This document shows, in pieces, positions 37,701 through 51,700 of a stretch of 64,000 nt of DNA. A program made the position numbers and the translations under genes. The stretch comes from Oryzias latipes (taxonomy: Eukaryota; Chordata; Actinopteri; Beloniformes; Adrianichthyidae): contig NC_019873.2 in the NCBI RefSeq assembly GCF_002234675.1, positions 9,077,158 to 9,141,157 of the forward strand. The letters run 5' to 3'. How positions within the stretch are numbered: the stretch's first letter is position 1; every line of letters starts with the position of its first letter. The notes below the pieces were generated by a model, which did no database searches, was not told the DNA's origin, and saw only the letters and a program-made list of their open reading frames with translations.

Positions 37701-40700
37701 GGGCCGTTGGCGCAAAACTGGCAGCCACGCCTCTGTCAGTCTGCCCCAGGGCAGCTGAGGTTACATCAGTAGTTACCATCACCAAGTATGAATGAGGAGT
37801 GAATGAATAATGGACACATTGTAAGCGCTTTGAGCAACAAGAAAAAGCACAGATAAATCAAACCCATTATTACTATTATCCTCATTAAATGTTTCTGTGA
37901 ATGCTAATTTGTGTAAAAATTCATCTTCCATAGGGCATATAAACATTTAGTGTTGTAAATTTCTTATCAAGCCAACAGCCCAATCAACGTTAAGTAACAT
38001 TAACAACAGTGTCATACTTAACATTCCAGAGGATAGCCACGCCCCCAGGAATTCTACCACAAATAATTCTTGTGCTCAGAACCGTGGTGGATTCACCAGT
38101 ACCATGAAAATCCACATGTAATGAGTTCAAATTATCCAAGTCCTGTTCACCAAGCCAAGTTTCTTGGAGACAAGAAACATCACACTCAGTTTATCAACAA
38201 CATAGCGTCTTGATTTATCAGCAACACTATGTCCAGTACGAAGGCCACGTGTATTATATGATACAATCCGCATGTTTTGTCTTCAAATAAGATGACGCAA
38301 AATTGACCTTTTACGCGTTTGTTTCGGCGCCATCCACCATAGGAACAGATGTCTTAGTCACAATCTGAGTGTTTTTTGGGAAAACCACTGACTGCAGAAG
38401 TTTGTTCTATACGGCAGGGTTCATAGTTGCGCCTCACATAAACACCATCCGGCCAGAGCTCAGGCACAAACATGTCAGCCACAGCATTATATTCAGCAGT
38501 GATGTGGAAAGAGCTGAATCTCCCGTGTGCAGTCTTCATTTTCCTGCATTTAACTTCCCGACCCAATTTCCCTTCCAGGTATTTGCTAAGTGTAACAGCA
38601 TCCAAACTGGGGGACAAATTTAGTTGCAAGAACACTCATCATCTTTGTAATCACTCCGTGAATATTAGGAATAGGGCCAGTTCCAACAATGCCAGGAGTT
38701 TTGCGCGAACGTCCAATTGTGGCTTTGAAACTGAAGCAGGTTTTACATCTATTCCTTTCTGCCGGACGTCCATCCCGCACAACAACACTCCACATTGGAG
38801 ATGGCGGAGCTTGTCCTGCAGGCTGATCGGCCTTACTGCCAGCTGGTTCCTCTGTGTTTGTTAGCTTAGCACCGGTGAGTGTTTCAGCTCCATCGCAGTG
38901 ATCCGGTTGTCCATCGATGCCGTCACAGCATGAATATTTTCACAAGCAGTAGTTTGAGACTCCAGAGTGAGTTTCATGCAGCGCATATCATTGTTTAGTT
39001 GCTCCATCCGTGATAGCAGCGCCTAGACGTCAACATGATTGACTGAAACAGGAGGCAGTTCATCCAAATAGTGCGAGACAAACCTTGGATCATTGTCCCC
39101 ACACTCGTTTTTGCACTTTCAGACACATCTTTACGTTGTTAATATCCTTTTGCGTGCCTTTGTGAGAGATGCAGCGTTGAGAGGTATTAGGGCAGACCTC
39201 AAACAAAACTTTCTTTGATGATTCAATGTGCTCAAAGCTGAAATTGTTTGTCACTTGCAAAGAAATTTCGTCATGCCTCAGCAGTCTCATTTTCACAACC
39301 AAAAAAGTTTAAGAGTTCGTCTTCCACAAAAAATCGCTGGTTTTAATGATCTCAGGTTTAATGCGGGAAAGACCAGCAAAACGTCGGCCTCTTCTGCCGC
39401 CATCTTTCAACCTTAAACTAAAGTGGTAATTTAAAAGGAAAAAAGAAAGTTATTGAGTATTGGTGTTAAGCATTTGGTGCGCGCGTCGTGTGCGCTTTTT
39501 CTCCTCTTCCCAAACGATCTTAACGTCGCAGTTGCTGGAAGGGCCTCGCCCTTCTGCCGTTGATGACATCAGACAGGTTAAGTAGTTTCAAATCCGTCCG
39601 TCCGACTTTGACCGAGTTTTACTGAACGTTCCCGATCAGAATGTATGTGTTTTCCGTGTTAATAGTTTAGCTTTAACCTTAAAATTAGACAAAAACTGTA
39701 TGACAAGCACATTCCAAAAACCTGGAAGGCATATACAGCCAATACAGATTTATTTATTCCATAAATATTTATGTCATTTAAATTGCTTTAAAACTCAATT
39801 GTTTCTCCCCTTTAGTAAATACCTGTTGTTTTTTTGTTGTTGTAAAAGCTGTTCTTTGTGGCTACATGACACATAATCCATTCTCCAATTTGTATTTTTA
39901 TGATTCTTAAGAGTACATTTTTAGTTTTTTGTACAATTTTTTAAATTTCAGTTTTTGTAAAGTATGAAGAATAGATGTGATTTCGTCGTCAACCTCGGTG
40001 ATTTTGCCATTTTTTCCTTGTAGGTCTCAGTTGTGTCGACCACACAGGAGTCGCCATGTAAACCTGGATTTGAGTCAGATTTGTTAATATTCAAAGTGAA
40101 CAGGAAGCATCTGAAGGCAGGCACAAGACTGGGCAAAGGTATGTTCATCAAACAGTTACTGCTTCATGCTTCCTGGATGTGGTTGTGCTCATCATTGATG
40201 TTTCACATGGAAAAAATCAGGTATTTTCTGTTACGACTTTGCTCCAAAGGAGTTCTCAGTGGTTGTAGCAGCGTTGTGGATTAGGCCTGTGGAGTAATAC
40301 TGAGGAGGTGATCCAAATCGATTCAAGGTCAACGATCCACAGATCGAACCATGATTCTGATGTTTTAATCAAAATCTATCTAAATGATTGCTAATTTATT
40401 TCTTTTTAGTGATGAAATAAAATGAAAATGTATATTTAAACCTGCATTTATACCTTTAGTTAGAACAGCTTTAATACTAAACAAAACAAACATCACTGCA
40501 TTTTACAACAAATTCTGAAAATGTTCTCCATAGTTTTTACATCCCCAAAGTTTTGCAGACTAGTTATATTGGACAGATGACAGGAAGATAGTAAATGAAG
40601 ACACAGGAACACCTCAATTCAAATGACCCTGTTACAATTAGAAAACATCTGAACTGACAGTTTGACAGACTGACATTTTTTATCACGATTGAAGGAACTT

Positions 40701-43700
40701 GATTACAATATTTTCATAATATTCTTTAATTTCATTCATCGTATTTGGGTTCATTAGGTTCATTATCAGTGTGTTTGAAATTGTTCTAACACAGAGGACA
40801 GATTTATTTACTCTCTGTGACAGCAGCACATGCAGTTTTTATATTTCATGTACTTAAAATTCAGCATTATTCAGTATTTTGGACTGGTCATTATTGTTTG
40901 AAGTGTATTTTTACTACACTCTATTGGATTTAGAAAGATTGCAAATTAGATTGTGAATATGTGAGTATTCAGATGCTTGTTACAGCCCTATTGTGGATTA
41001 TGTTACATAATTTTATTAACATGAAATCTTCTCTTGTGATGCTGTTCTGTAAAGATCAGAACAATAACATTTTCATAAAAGTCAGTGTGCTGGTTTTAAA
41101 CTATTGTCCACTAGGAGGTTATAGTTACATTATCATTTGCTTGTAAAGAACAGTCATTTTCAAGCAGGTCTTTCTTTACTAATAATGCTGGATAAGCACA
41201 TTTATGGGGGTGAGTTACTTGAAGTCATTATGGTAATTGTTTCCTGAATCTGTAGAAACTTGAATCTGCATTTACATCTGCAGCACTGAATGCAACCTTT
41301 GATTTGCTGGTACAGACAAAAAAAGTCCTAAATCATGACCACAAAAGGAACAGGAATAACCAGCAGGTCATATTTTTGTATTTTACCGTAAGAGAAGACA
41401 GTGTTTTAAACTTACAATGTGATGAAAAATGATACAGAGAAATTGTCTCTATTATTTTGTAGTTGGCATGAACTAGGTTCATTATCAGTGTGTTTGAAAT
41501 TGTTAAATAAAAGTGGGGAGAATGCAGAGGACAGATGGCTGGAGGCAGATGATTTGCTTTTAAAGGCAACATCCAAGAATCAAAGAATAATCTATTTGTA
41601 GTAGAGATTTTTGTTATTTAATCCGTTTGCTTTGTGTGTTTTTTTCTTCTTGTAGTTGGATTCACTGACTGCACAGATCGTACAAGGTTTCTCTTCAGCA
41701 CAGATGACAGTCATTTTGTGTTCACTACTGATGGAGTATTAAGTGTGAGTAACATTCTTGACATGAATTTAAAAAAAAATTCTCTTTTTTATTGTTTTTC
41801 TAAAAATCTGACACTTTTGTTTTATAAGTGACAAACTCAACTCTCAGTCTTTGTCTGATGCTTTTTAAAAATCCTATCCTTGACCTTCACTGCTTTGATG
41901 AATATTTAAATTCCTTTTGAAACTTTTTTACAGTTAACCTTATTTCATATCCGATGTTTTAGGTGAAAAGAGCAGTTGTTCTCCATGAAGGACATCAGGA
42001 CTTTTTTGTCCACTCCTTGGACTCACAGGGCAACAAAATGACTGTTCCTGTCATGGTCCTGCGACATGGACATCACCAAAGCAGAGATGCTGAGCGGCAC
42101 CATGGAGACCACAGACACCAGAACCATCACAACACTGAAGTGGATTCTGCCGATACCAAAGAGGTAAGTTCAGATGAGCAATAGAAAGGGCCCTGAAAGT
42201 ATAAGTTTTTATAATGGTTATCCATCTGCCCGCCCATCTTCTCCTACTGTGGGGGAGCCCAGACCCCATACTCCTTAAGTACATCCCACATAACTCTTTA
42301 ATCGTTATGATTAAACACTTCTTCCAAGTCCACAAAACCCATGTGGATTGAATAAGTGAATTCCCATAAAGCTTCTAGCACTCTGGAAGATGAAAAACTC
42401 ATATACTGTTTAATAACCAGAGTGAAAACAATTCAGTCAAAAAATTCAGTCCCTCATAAACCCTTCTCCAAGACCTCCATGAAATCCTTCCATATCCAAA
42501 TTTTTGCCTCTTCAACTGCTCCTGCTGCATGTTGCTTGGACTGCTAATGCTTGTCAGTTGCATGGGAAGTTCCACGTGGCAGCTAGGCTTGATGCACGAT
42601 CACGGTACATTGTCCAGTCTGTTTGGTCCTCTTGGGTTTCAATCAGAGAAACCTTCCTTCCCAATCTCACCTTTTTAAGATAGATACTACTAGATAGATA
42701 GACTTTGTCTGTTTCAACATGGCAGAACACAGTAAATTTAGAAAAATAAAAGAATAATAGATTAAATAATAATAGTTTATTAAAAAATGATAAATACATA
42801 AAAATCCCAGACTGCATCATCCACATACAGTTTAGACTGAGTACTATTAAGAATTAAGTAGATTAAAAGCGTTGGGGATAAATTATTTTTTGTAGATTTC
42901 TTTTTTTTTGGCCAACAGAGAGTTTTGCCTCTTCTGTCTGACAGCAGCAGAGAGGAGTGAAGGGGAGTGATGTCCTCTGTGATCATCAGTGATCACCTGT
43001 ACAGGTCACTGAGAGCGGACTGTGGTGTTTGAGTATTTCGGTGGCCTGATCAATTATTTTAGGGAGATTTTTTTAAAAGTTGAACCAGGAAGAAATATTA
43101 AATTTGGGAATGGATTCTAGAAGTGAAACGTACACCGTTGACAAGATGTCCTCCAGTAATATTAAAAACAGTTTTAATTTTGGATGGCGGTGTGGCTGTG
43201 CTTTTTTTAAAGATACTTTCTCCATGGTGTCAGAAGGACAGGCTTTTGTCCATTACTGTTCGCATCATGAGAGGTTGGAAAAGATCCACAGAGCTGGTCT
43301 CCCCTTTGCCTCTATACACAACTTTTAACATACTGTAGATGTTAAGGTCCAAGGAGTTTTGAGTAAACATGCAGACATGAAGTCCTTTTACGGAACAATG
43401 TAGTCTATAGTCAGAGCACTTTCATTAACCCTTCTAGGGGTTCAAAGAAAGCAGGGTTCTATGCACTGTTCTTTAGCCCATAGGGAAGACCACAATAAGA
43501 GACTTGTCTCTGACAGATGTAGGCACTGGGACACAATCTTCTTCATCAACTGGATAAGATGAGAGATGTAGGTGGGACAATTTATAAAACTCAAACCAGC
43601 CTGGCTGAGCCTGGTCTTGAACTGTTTCATGATGGGACCCTGGTGGTGTAAGTCCAGGGGATGTAGCAGATCTTGATCTTGATTTGAATGTTTCAGCTGG

Positions 43701-46700
43701 ATGAATGTGAACCACTCTTCTCTGAGACCCAACAAAGATTCCAAACAAGACTTCACAGTGATTGTAAGAGTAGTGGGAAATAGGCCTAAAACATCAAGGC
43801 AGGAGTTGGTTGATGATTTCAAAGCAGCTGGAATGACAAGAAAACCATTGGTTATAAATTACAGTGCAACAGTTTAACATACTGCTCGCAAAAACACAGC
43901 TGCTTTCAGTCCCGCTCCAACTATATTTTTCTCTTTTGTAAAATTGTTTTCACTGATTATATATTTATTTATATATTTTAATTATGATTATACCGTTTTA
44001 TGCCCCCCGCCGAAAAAAAAACCAAAACAAAAAAACAGCGTGCAATATTGGAGCTATCCAGCCGTACAATTTTGAGTCATACTCCTGCTTGGAAATGAAG
44101 ACATTAATGGATCTATTTGTCTGCTAGTGGATGCTTCGGAATCGGAGTGGAGCTGGGGGGGATTTAGCCAACCCATGGAAGTTGCTGCATCACAAACCTG
44201 AGTTTTTTCAAACAGGTTTTTTTATTAGTTCCTGATCCAACACTATTTGGATAAAGAAATAATCAGGAACACATTTTTAATATAAAACATTAATAAAAAA
44301 TTAATAATTTATGTAATTTAGGTCAAGACATTTATTCACCCAGGATGGCTCAATAGAAGAAGTGTGGGTTTCTAAAATAAAAATGAACTTGACCACTAAT
44401 ATCTTCATATTATTATTGTTTTAACTTCTTGGTTTATTAAATATACTGTTTTTTTTTCTTTGCATATTTGTTTAAATTATCCGGTTCTGGGTTAACGACG
44501 GACAAGTATTGCCTGCCGGCTGCTCTCTCAAAAGATTTTAAGCGACTTAAATTATCAATCGACTTAATAGCGGATTATTTCTAAGAAAGACAGACAGTAA
44601 TGGTGATGACTTTAAAGCTGCACTCGACGAAATTCATGCCAAGCTAGCTCCTCAATGACTTGAAACTGTGTTGGTAAGGCCTTTAAATCAGATGAAAAGT
44701 TATGAACTGGATAATGATAAATCATGTAATAAAATGGTTACGGTAGAACAGGGGTGGGATTATATAAATTCGCTTCCATCCACTCCCTTTCAAGCAATAT
44801 ATTTAATTTAATATCTAATTATCCTAAGTTTGATATGTCTTGGAATTAAGGTATAAATTCTTATTGTATTGCTTTGTGCATTATTCTGTGATTGCTTGAA
44901 ATAAACCATTTCAAATCAAATTAAAATCTATTAACACGTAATTTATTCTGGAAAAAAAAATTCCTTTTAAAATTTGTTTTTAGACTGCAGGACATCCAGA
45001 TGTTGCCGTCCCTTATTTTCCCAAGTCGAGGAATGGACTGAGGAGATGGAAAAGAGACTGGGTCGTCCCTCCTATCAACCATCCTGAGAATAGCAATGGA
45101 CCCTTTCCATTTAAAATGGTTCAGGTAGGAAACATCAAAATCTGCTGCAGAACTGATAATTCCTTTTTTGAATTTGATCTTTGATTTATTTATTTTGGTT
45201 TTTAGTTTGGTCAGATCCATGATGATATTTTTCTTAAAGTCAAATTCAAAAGTTAAAATACTTAAATTTTCTACTGCTAAGTTGCACTTAAACATCAGCT
45301 TTTGTCTCATTTGTTTGTGAGACATTTCAACCAGATTTAACTCATGTTGTTTGCTAAAGAAAAGTTAATGTTGTTGTGGGCGGGTTTTTATTGATTCTTG
45401 GTTTGTTCAGATTCGCTCCAATGAAGACCAAGTTAAGAAGATCATCTACAGCATCACAGGTCCAGGAGCCACTGAAGATCCTGTAGGACTCTTTACAATG
45501 GACAAAGACACTGGTGATCTGTATGTTCATCAGAGACTTGACAGAGAGAAACATGCACATTATACAGTAAGAATAAGCTACAGTTTTTCTTTTTTTTCAT
45601 TATAGTTTTGTTTTGTACGAGTTTTGCCAGGTAAAAACCAAAAATATTTTTTTAAGGGGAATATAAATATTATTTGTAACTGTTACTGAAGTCAGCCATC
45701 TTTATATTTTTTCCACACTCCCCACCAGTGTTGCCAGATTGGGCGGTTTTCCACCCAATTGGGCGGTTTTGGTTCTAAATTTGCGGGTAAAAATGGTTTT
45801 GGGTGGGTAGGCATAATCTGGGCGGTTTTAGGGTAGGTTCGCCGTTTTTTTCTTCTTCATGAATTTAGATAATGAAGTCTTATAATTGTTAAAGTTGTTT
45901 GTAATTTCTTCACAATAAGATGGACATTAGCTTGTTTTTTCTTGGACAGTAACACTTTGTTCTTTGTATTATTTTGTAGCTCTTTGCACACGCTGATGTT
46001 GCTGGGTCAAGCCAAGCAGAGGATCCTATGGAAATCATCATCAATGTAATTGATATGAATGACAACAAACCTATTTTTGAACAGACATCCTATGTGGCAG
46101 AAGTTGCTGAATCCTCACCAAAAGGTAACATCAGTGGATCATTTGTTTTAACAAATAATAGTTTTCTATTTTGTATCATAACCTTTTCTGGTTAAACAGT
46201 TGAATCCAGAGCAGGTTCTGGGTCTCATTAATTGTTGTTAAAGTCCAGTGAACAGAACAGAATCAGATAAAGTAAATAATCAGGAGTGGAGATGGTGAGG
46301 TTGACCTACACAAGTTTGAGTCTTGAAGGATAGCATTTTCTTTTCCTACAGTGCTAGATGTTCACTTTCAGAGAGTTTTGTTTTTTCTGCTGAGCTGTGA
46401 ACTCTGACGCTGGTGTTAATCCTGTTCTCCAAATACTTGTTACTTTTGCTCATTGATTATGAGAAGTTTCTTCCTCTAGAGCTATTTTTTCTGGAAGTGA
46501 GTGGATGTCAGAGCTGCAGGTAAACTTTAGTCATGATTTAGACTTTTAATACTGATGGAAGCAGAAATAAACTGATGTGTGTAAAGTTTGTTTTAGGTTT
46601 ACTGATGTGTTCATTCATCATGGCTGCATAGTCAATGCAGAACTACTGGCAGACATGGTCACATTGGCTATTATCTATTTCAGTCTTTCTGTATTTATAT

Positions 46701-48696
46701 AGCATAATATAACACAAAGTGCTTTACACAAGAAAAATCAAATGGCATAAAAACAAGCACAAAACCATAAAAGTAAAGCCCCCATACAGAAGCCTTAAAC
46801 CCTTTCACACCTTCCATCCTCTTGACTGATGGAGATAAACATTGGGAAAGAGGCTGAGCATGGACAACGTTTGTCGGTATTATGTCTGCACGATATGTAA
46901 GATACTCGCGACAAGTGATATTCGTGATCAATATTGCGATGACGATATCGATTGCAATACATGAACAAATAGCAAAGCAACCAAAAACATCATTTCCATT
47001 TCACTGAAAAAGTTTAATTTAAACAAGTTTTAACCCCAGTCTACATAGGAGGCAAACATCTAACATACAGTGGCGGACAAAATTGTTGGTACCCCTCAGT
47101 TAAAAAAATAAAGTCTACAATGCTCACTGAAATGACTTGAAACGTTCAAAAGTAGCAATAAATAAAAATTGATTCAGATAGTATTTAACTTAGGAAGTTG
47201 ATCAGAGAGAACAAACAATGGTGTCTATAGGCTAGCCTCCTGAAAACCTCCAAAACTGGATTATAAGGAAAGAACACAAAAACCTTAAGACACAGCTCAT
47301 ATGAGTCATTTAAGAAATTCTGCAATTACAACGTTGAAGTTGAACATTTACCCAAGATTGTGCATGGACAACAGAAGATTTATATCCGTGAACAACCCAA
47401 AGAGAGTTATTTGGTTATTATTGATTTTCTAAAATCTAAAATCTTCCACTTTCGACTTCTCCCATCAGGGGTCGCTACAGCGAACAAGTCGCATGGTAAA
47501 TTTGGCAATGTTTTACGCCGGATGCCCTTCCTGACGCAACCTTCTCAAACCGGGCTTGGAACTGGCGTAGAGAAGGGAACAGGGAGCAGCCCGGAGTTGA
47601 ACCCGGGTTTCACGGACGGAAGGCGCCGCAAACCAGCACGAGCTAAACTGGCTCCTTCTAAAATCTAAAATACTGTTACTATATATTTCCTGACTTTTAT
47701 GTAAAGAACCCAGAGAGGGTCATATGTTTTCACTGATTTCATAAAGAATGTTATTATATATTGGCTGATTATCGTGGTCTTGGTGAGAATTTGTGTAGCA
47801 GAGTTCTGGAGAAGCCAAAGGTTCTTAATACTATTTTGTTTTTGGTGGAAGACCAGCAAGCAAGGAGTTACAATATCAATTCTACTGATGATAAAAGTAT
47901 CCATCACCAGCTTCTCTCTCCAAGAGAGAATTGGACAGACCCAAACCAAATCTCTAAGATGATAAAAAACAATTTCACCTACTTAACGTTAGGGATAAGT
48001 TGGCTCTGAGTCAAATAATGCCCAGCTTTCTGACTGGTTCTAAATAACTTAATTAAAGTTCTTTTAGTTTCAAAAATTGTCCCTCTCTTGACATCAGAAC
48101 CAATAACTATAATATCAGTATTCCATAATTCCATAACTCTACTATTTGATCACTTCCTTTGACAGATTAACGACTTGAAAATCTTGTGGCCCAAAATACA
48201 GGAAGGGGTTTGTCATTAAAATCCAATTTTAATTGTGCTGTAATATTTGACCTCTTCAGGGACTACAGTGATTCAGGTTAAAGCCACTGATGCTGATGAA
48301 CCAGGCAATGACAACTCAATTATCAGATACACGATTCTGAGCCAGGAACCTAACCTTCCCAGTGATTCCATGTTTGCCATTAACACCAACAATGGAGCCA
48401 TCATGGTTGAAGGTGTTGGTTTGGACAGAGAGGTAATGATTTTGAATAAATCTTCTTGAAAGAAAAGTTGTTTATAGAGTTTTTATTATTTTATGTATAT
48501 TTTATGGATTTACCCTTCAAACATTAAGATGTTTTTGTTTTTTTTATTTCACTTTGTTTTTTATCCTTTTACTAAACTGTGGAGAAAAATTCACATTTTC
48601 TGGTAACTGAATTTTTAGTGTTATCAAGATGGTTATTTATGTCTTTGTTACTCCAATGTTAGAGGAGAAAAAGTTTCTTGTATCTGCTGCAGTTGT

Positions 48697-48728
<32 letters not shown>

Positions 48729-51700
48729 TGCTTTAACAGAAATATCCTGAATACACTCTGGAAATACAAGCAGCGGATCTGGTTGGAACTGGATTAACTG
48801 GACAAACAACAGTAGTTTTGAAAGTGAAGGACAGCAACGACAACCCTCCAGTCTTTACTGCATCTACTGTGAGTACAACACATGTGACTGTTTGGTTAAC
48901 AAAAATGTCTGGAAGGGTTTTGACAAATTCAAGTTTTCTTTGAATAAATAATGATGTTTCATTTTTATTTAGAGCATTAAGGTTATTCTGTAGGAAGTTT
49001 TTCAGCCTTTTACTGTGTGACAGCTGTGAATATTTCATGTTTTCAATTTAATTTTGGTTTTGTGAGCAAACCCTCCTTGAGCCTTTCATTCTTTTACCTT
49101 TTCCAGTATCAGGGAGCAGTTGATGAAAACGCAGTGGGGGTTCTGGTTGTTAAAATGTCAGTAACTGATGAAGACGAACCAAACACCCCAGCATGGAACG
49201 CTAAGTTCAAGATTGTCAGAGGAGATCCTTATAATTTGTTTTCCATAGAAACAGGAACCAACAAACAAGAAGGAATCCTTAAAACTGCTAAGGTAAGAAA
49301 ACAAAGACGCTTCTGAAAGATCCTGTTTTCAAGTTGGACAAACTCTGTTTTGTTTTAAAAGTAAAGTTTGGTACTCAGCAAAAGTACAGATGTTTTGTCC
49401 TAAAGATGTCCTTTACACTGATAACTACAGGTGTTTATTGGCACGTAGCTAATGATACGATACATATCATAATGTATCCCAACAATGCACCAGAAACAAC
49501 ATTTCACGATTTCTTTAGAGAATGACTTGCAAGAAAAATTCTGAATACTAATACATCTTTTACCAGGATACAATCGTAAAATACATTTGTTTTAATGATC
49601 ATAGCGTTAAGCACTGCAATGCGTACCATTTTGTTTAATGTTACTTAGGCAAATTCATGATGCTTTTCTTATGGTAAATTAAGAAATAATTTTTCAACAC
49701 TTAATGTTTGATTTTCACAAAATATTTTTCAGTTTAAGAAAAAGAATTGTGCCTAACCTACAGGGTTATAAAAGCCATGCCCAATTTGAGTATCCTACCA
49801 CACTGCTCCAGTTCTTATCAACAGTGTGACTCACCAGGATGTCGAAAGTTAGCGGCGACTTGTCCATGATGGTGATGTGGCTGGGTTGGAGGCATTTGTC
49901 TGCAATCTTTTTACTGCAGTATGAGCGGAAGATAAACAGCTTTTCATTGCAATCCACTGAAAGTCGCTGCAGCACCATATTCCTTGCCTGGATGGAAGAT
50001 GACAGCGTTCATAAAACTAAAGCAAAAGCTTCCTCTGTAAGCATTAATGCCCTCAGTCGAATGGTGACTGCAGAGAAGCTTCTCCAAGCTGGTCATTAAT
50101 TCATCACTTGAGTCGCCTTGTTTCCATGGAAATTCAGCTGCGTCTTCTTGACTATCGGAGTTCGTTTTCCAGCTTCCTCCACTTGTGAACTATGGATTCA
50201 TTCATCTTGAATTCTCTCGCAGAAGCTTCCATGTAGAGCCCTGCGCGGGACTATTTTCTTCATCCCGCTCCCGCCCGCGCTCGCTGAATTTCTGACCAAT
50301 CCCGCCCGCTCCCGCAACGAATGCGTTACACTCCCCCCCGCACCCGCAATATGTATGTCCACTCCCGCCCGCACCCGCAAAACTCATAGAATTTAGTCCC
50401 ACACAGTAATAGAGATGCATTGATTTTGTATTGTCTCCCGTCCCGCAGGAAAAAAACACGTATTTTTATTGATATTATTAAAGAGATTCATGTCCCTCCT
50501 CCAGCCTCATCTTTTCATACATTCCTCTTTTGTGTAATGTGCAACTTAAATATTAAATATATTTTCCCAAATCCTGTTCGGTTAAAAGTGTGCGTGTGTG
50601 CGCGCGCAGACAGACGGCCTGAAGCGCGCTCTTAGTAAGAGGCGGGGCGGGGCACGCCCCCAACAACAGGTTAGATGACAGTGGCCATTGGGCGTCTCTA
50701 CCTGGTGCCTTCACGGAGCTTCAGTACATAAGACTCCAACAGCTGCACAGCCTAACGTAGTCCGCTAAAATATATTCATGAGATATTCATGGCAGTACTG
50801 ATCCCGCGGGGTTTTTTTTTTTTTTGCTGCCTGCTCCCGCCCGCAGCACAATTCAAACCGCCCAATCCCGCGAGATTTGGATTGGGTCCCGCCGGGTCCC
50901 GCGGGACCCAATCCAAATGCAGCCCTCTACTTCCATGTTCCCCCGTGTAGCTGATAGCTTCCAGTTTAAACTGTGCTTCAGTCTTCTACGTCCCACAACA
51001 ACACATTAGGCGCACCACCTCATAGGGCGCCCCCTACATTTTGGAGATAATGTAAGGCTTATGTGCTTTATGGTTGTGAAAATACGATAATTAGAATCCT
51101 TGGCTGTGAGGATTAGTTAAAGTTTCACTCGCTTGGCTTCCAGCATTTTGACTGAGACTACAGTCAGTGTAAGCCGTCCACAAAGCACCTAAATCTGTGT
51201 TTTATATGGTCCCAGCACCAAGTTGGCACAAAGTTATAGTACCCATCACAAGTAAAAACTTCATTTTCCATGTCTCATTGATCTTTGTAACAACCATGGT
51301 AACTACAGTAACCGCGAGGCTGAATAAACATCTTACAAGGCGGTTCTCCTGATATTCTATTGTTTTGGTTCAGTGTGGAGCTGCTGGAAGAGGGTCGGTG
51401 TGATATGCAGCCAACTAGTAGAGGTTTAAGTGTAAAACAAAAGATGCTGAACTACATGTTAGCTTGTAAATAACTAATTAAATATTGTCTCTGCTGCAGT
51501 TGATGTCGATACAGGTATCACCAAATGAAGAATTGTAATATTTCATTGTATCAATTTTTTACTTGCACACCCACTGATAACTGCCTTTTTCTTCAAACAA
51601 TAGGGACTTGACTTTGAGAAAAGCAGAACACACACTCTGATGGTTATTGTGGAGAACGACGTCCCTTTTGCCATTCCACTGACCACCTCTACCGCCACAG

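Larger units (their letters stand above)
35030..39414 (-). mobile_element. 4.4-kb LINE in cadherin intron 1
   Basis: Minus strand, 5' end near 39414 and 3' end with an AT-rich tail near 35030. ORF1 remains at about 39400-38350 include a coiled-coil-like stretch ([19 protein letters not shown]) and an RRM-like C-terminal part ([20 protein letters not shown]). Endonuclease remains show [12 protein letters not shown] (about 37560). A linker/RT region at 37079-36549 follows ([19 protein letters not shown]). RT motifs are [28 protein letters not shown], and [12 protein letters not shown] (35822 down). Many stops and frameshifts make it dead. Clade not settled; an L1/Tx1-type element is possible. 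Confidence 0.8.

Noticed and set aside
40033-40284. 83-codon frame, and its twin at 63306-63557, as small genes
   Set aside because: They are cadherin exon 2 read on into intron 2; the GTATGT donor and phase fit with exon 3 explain them.
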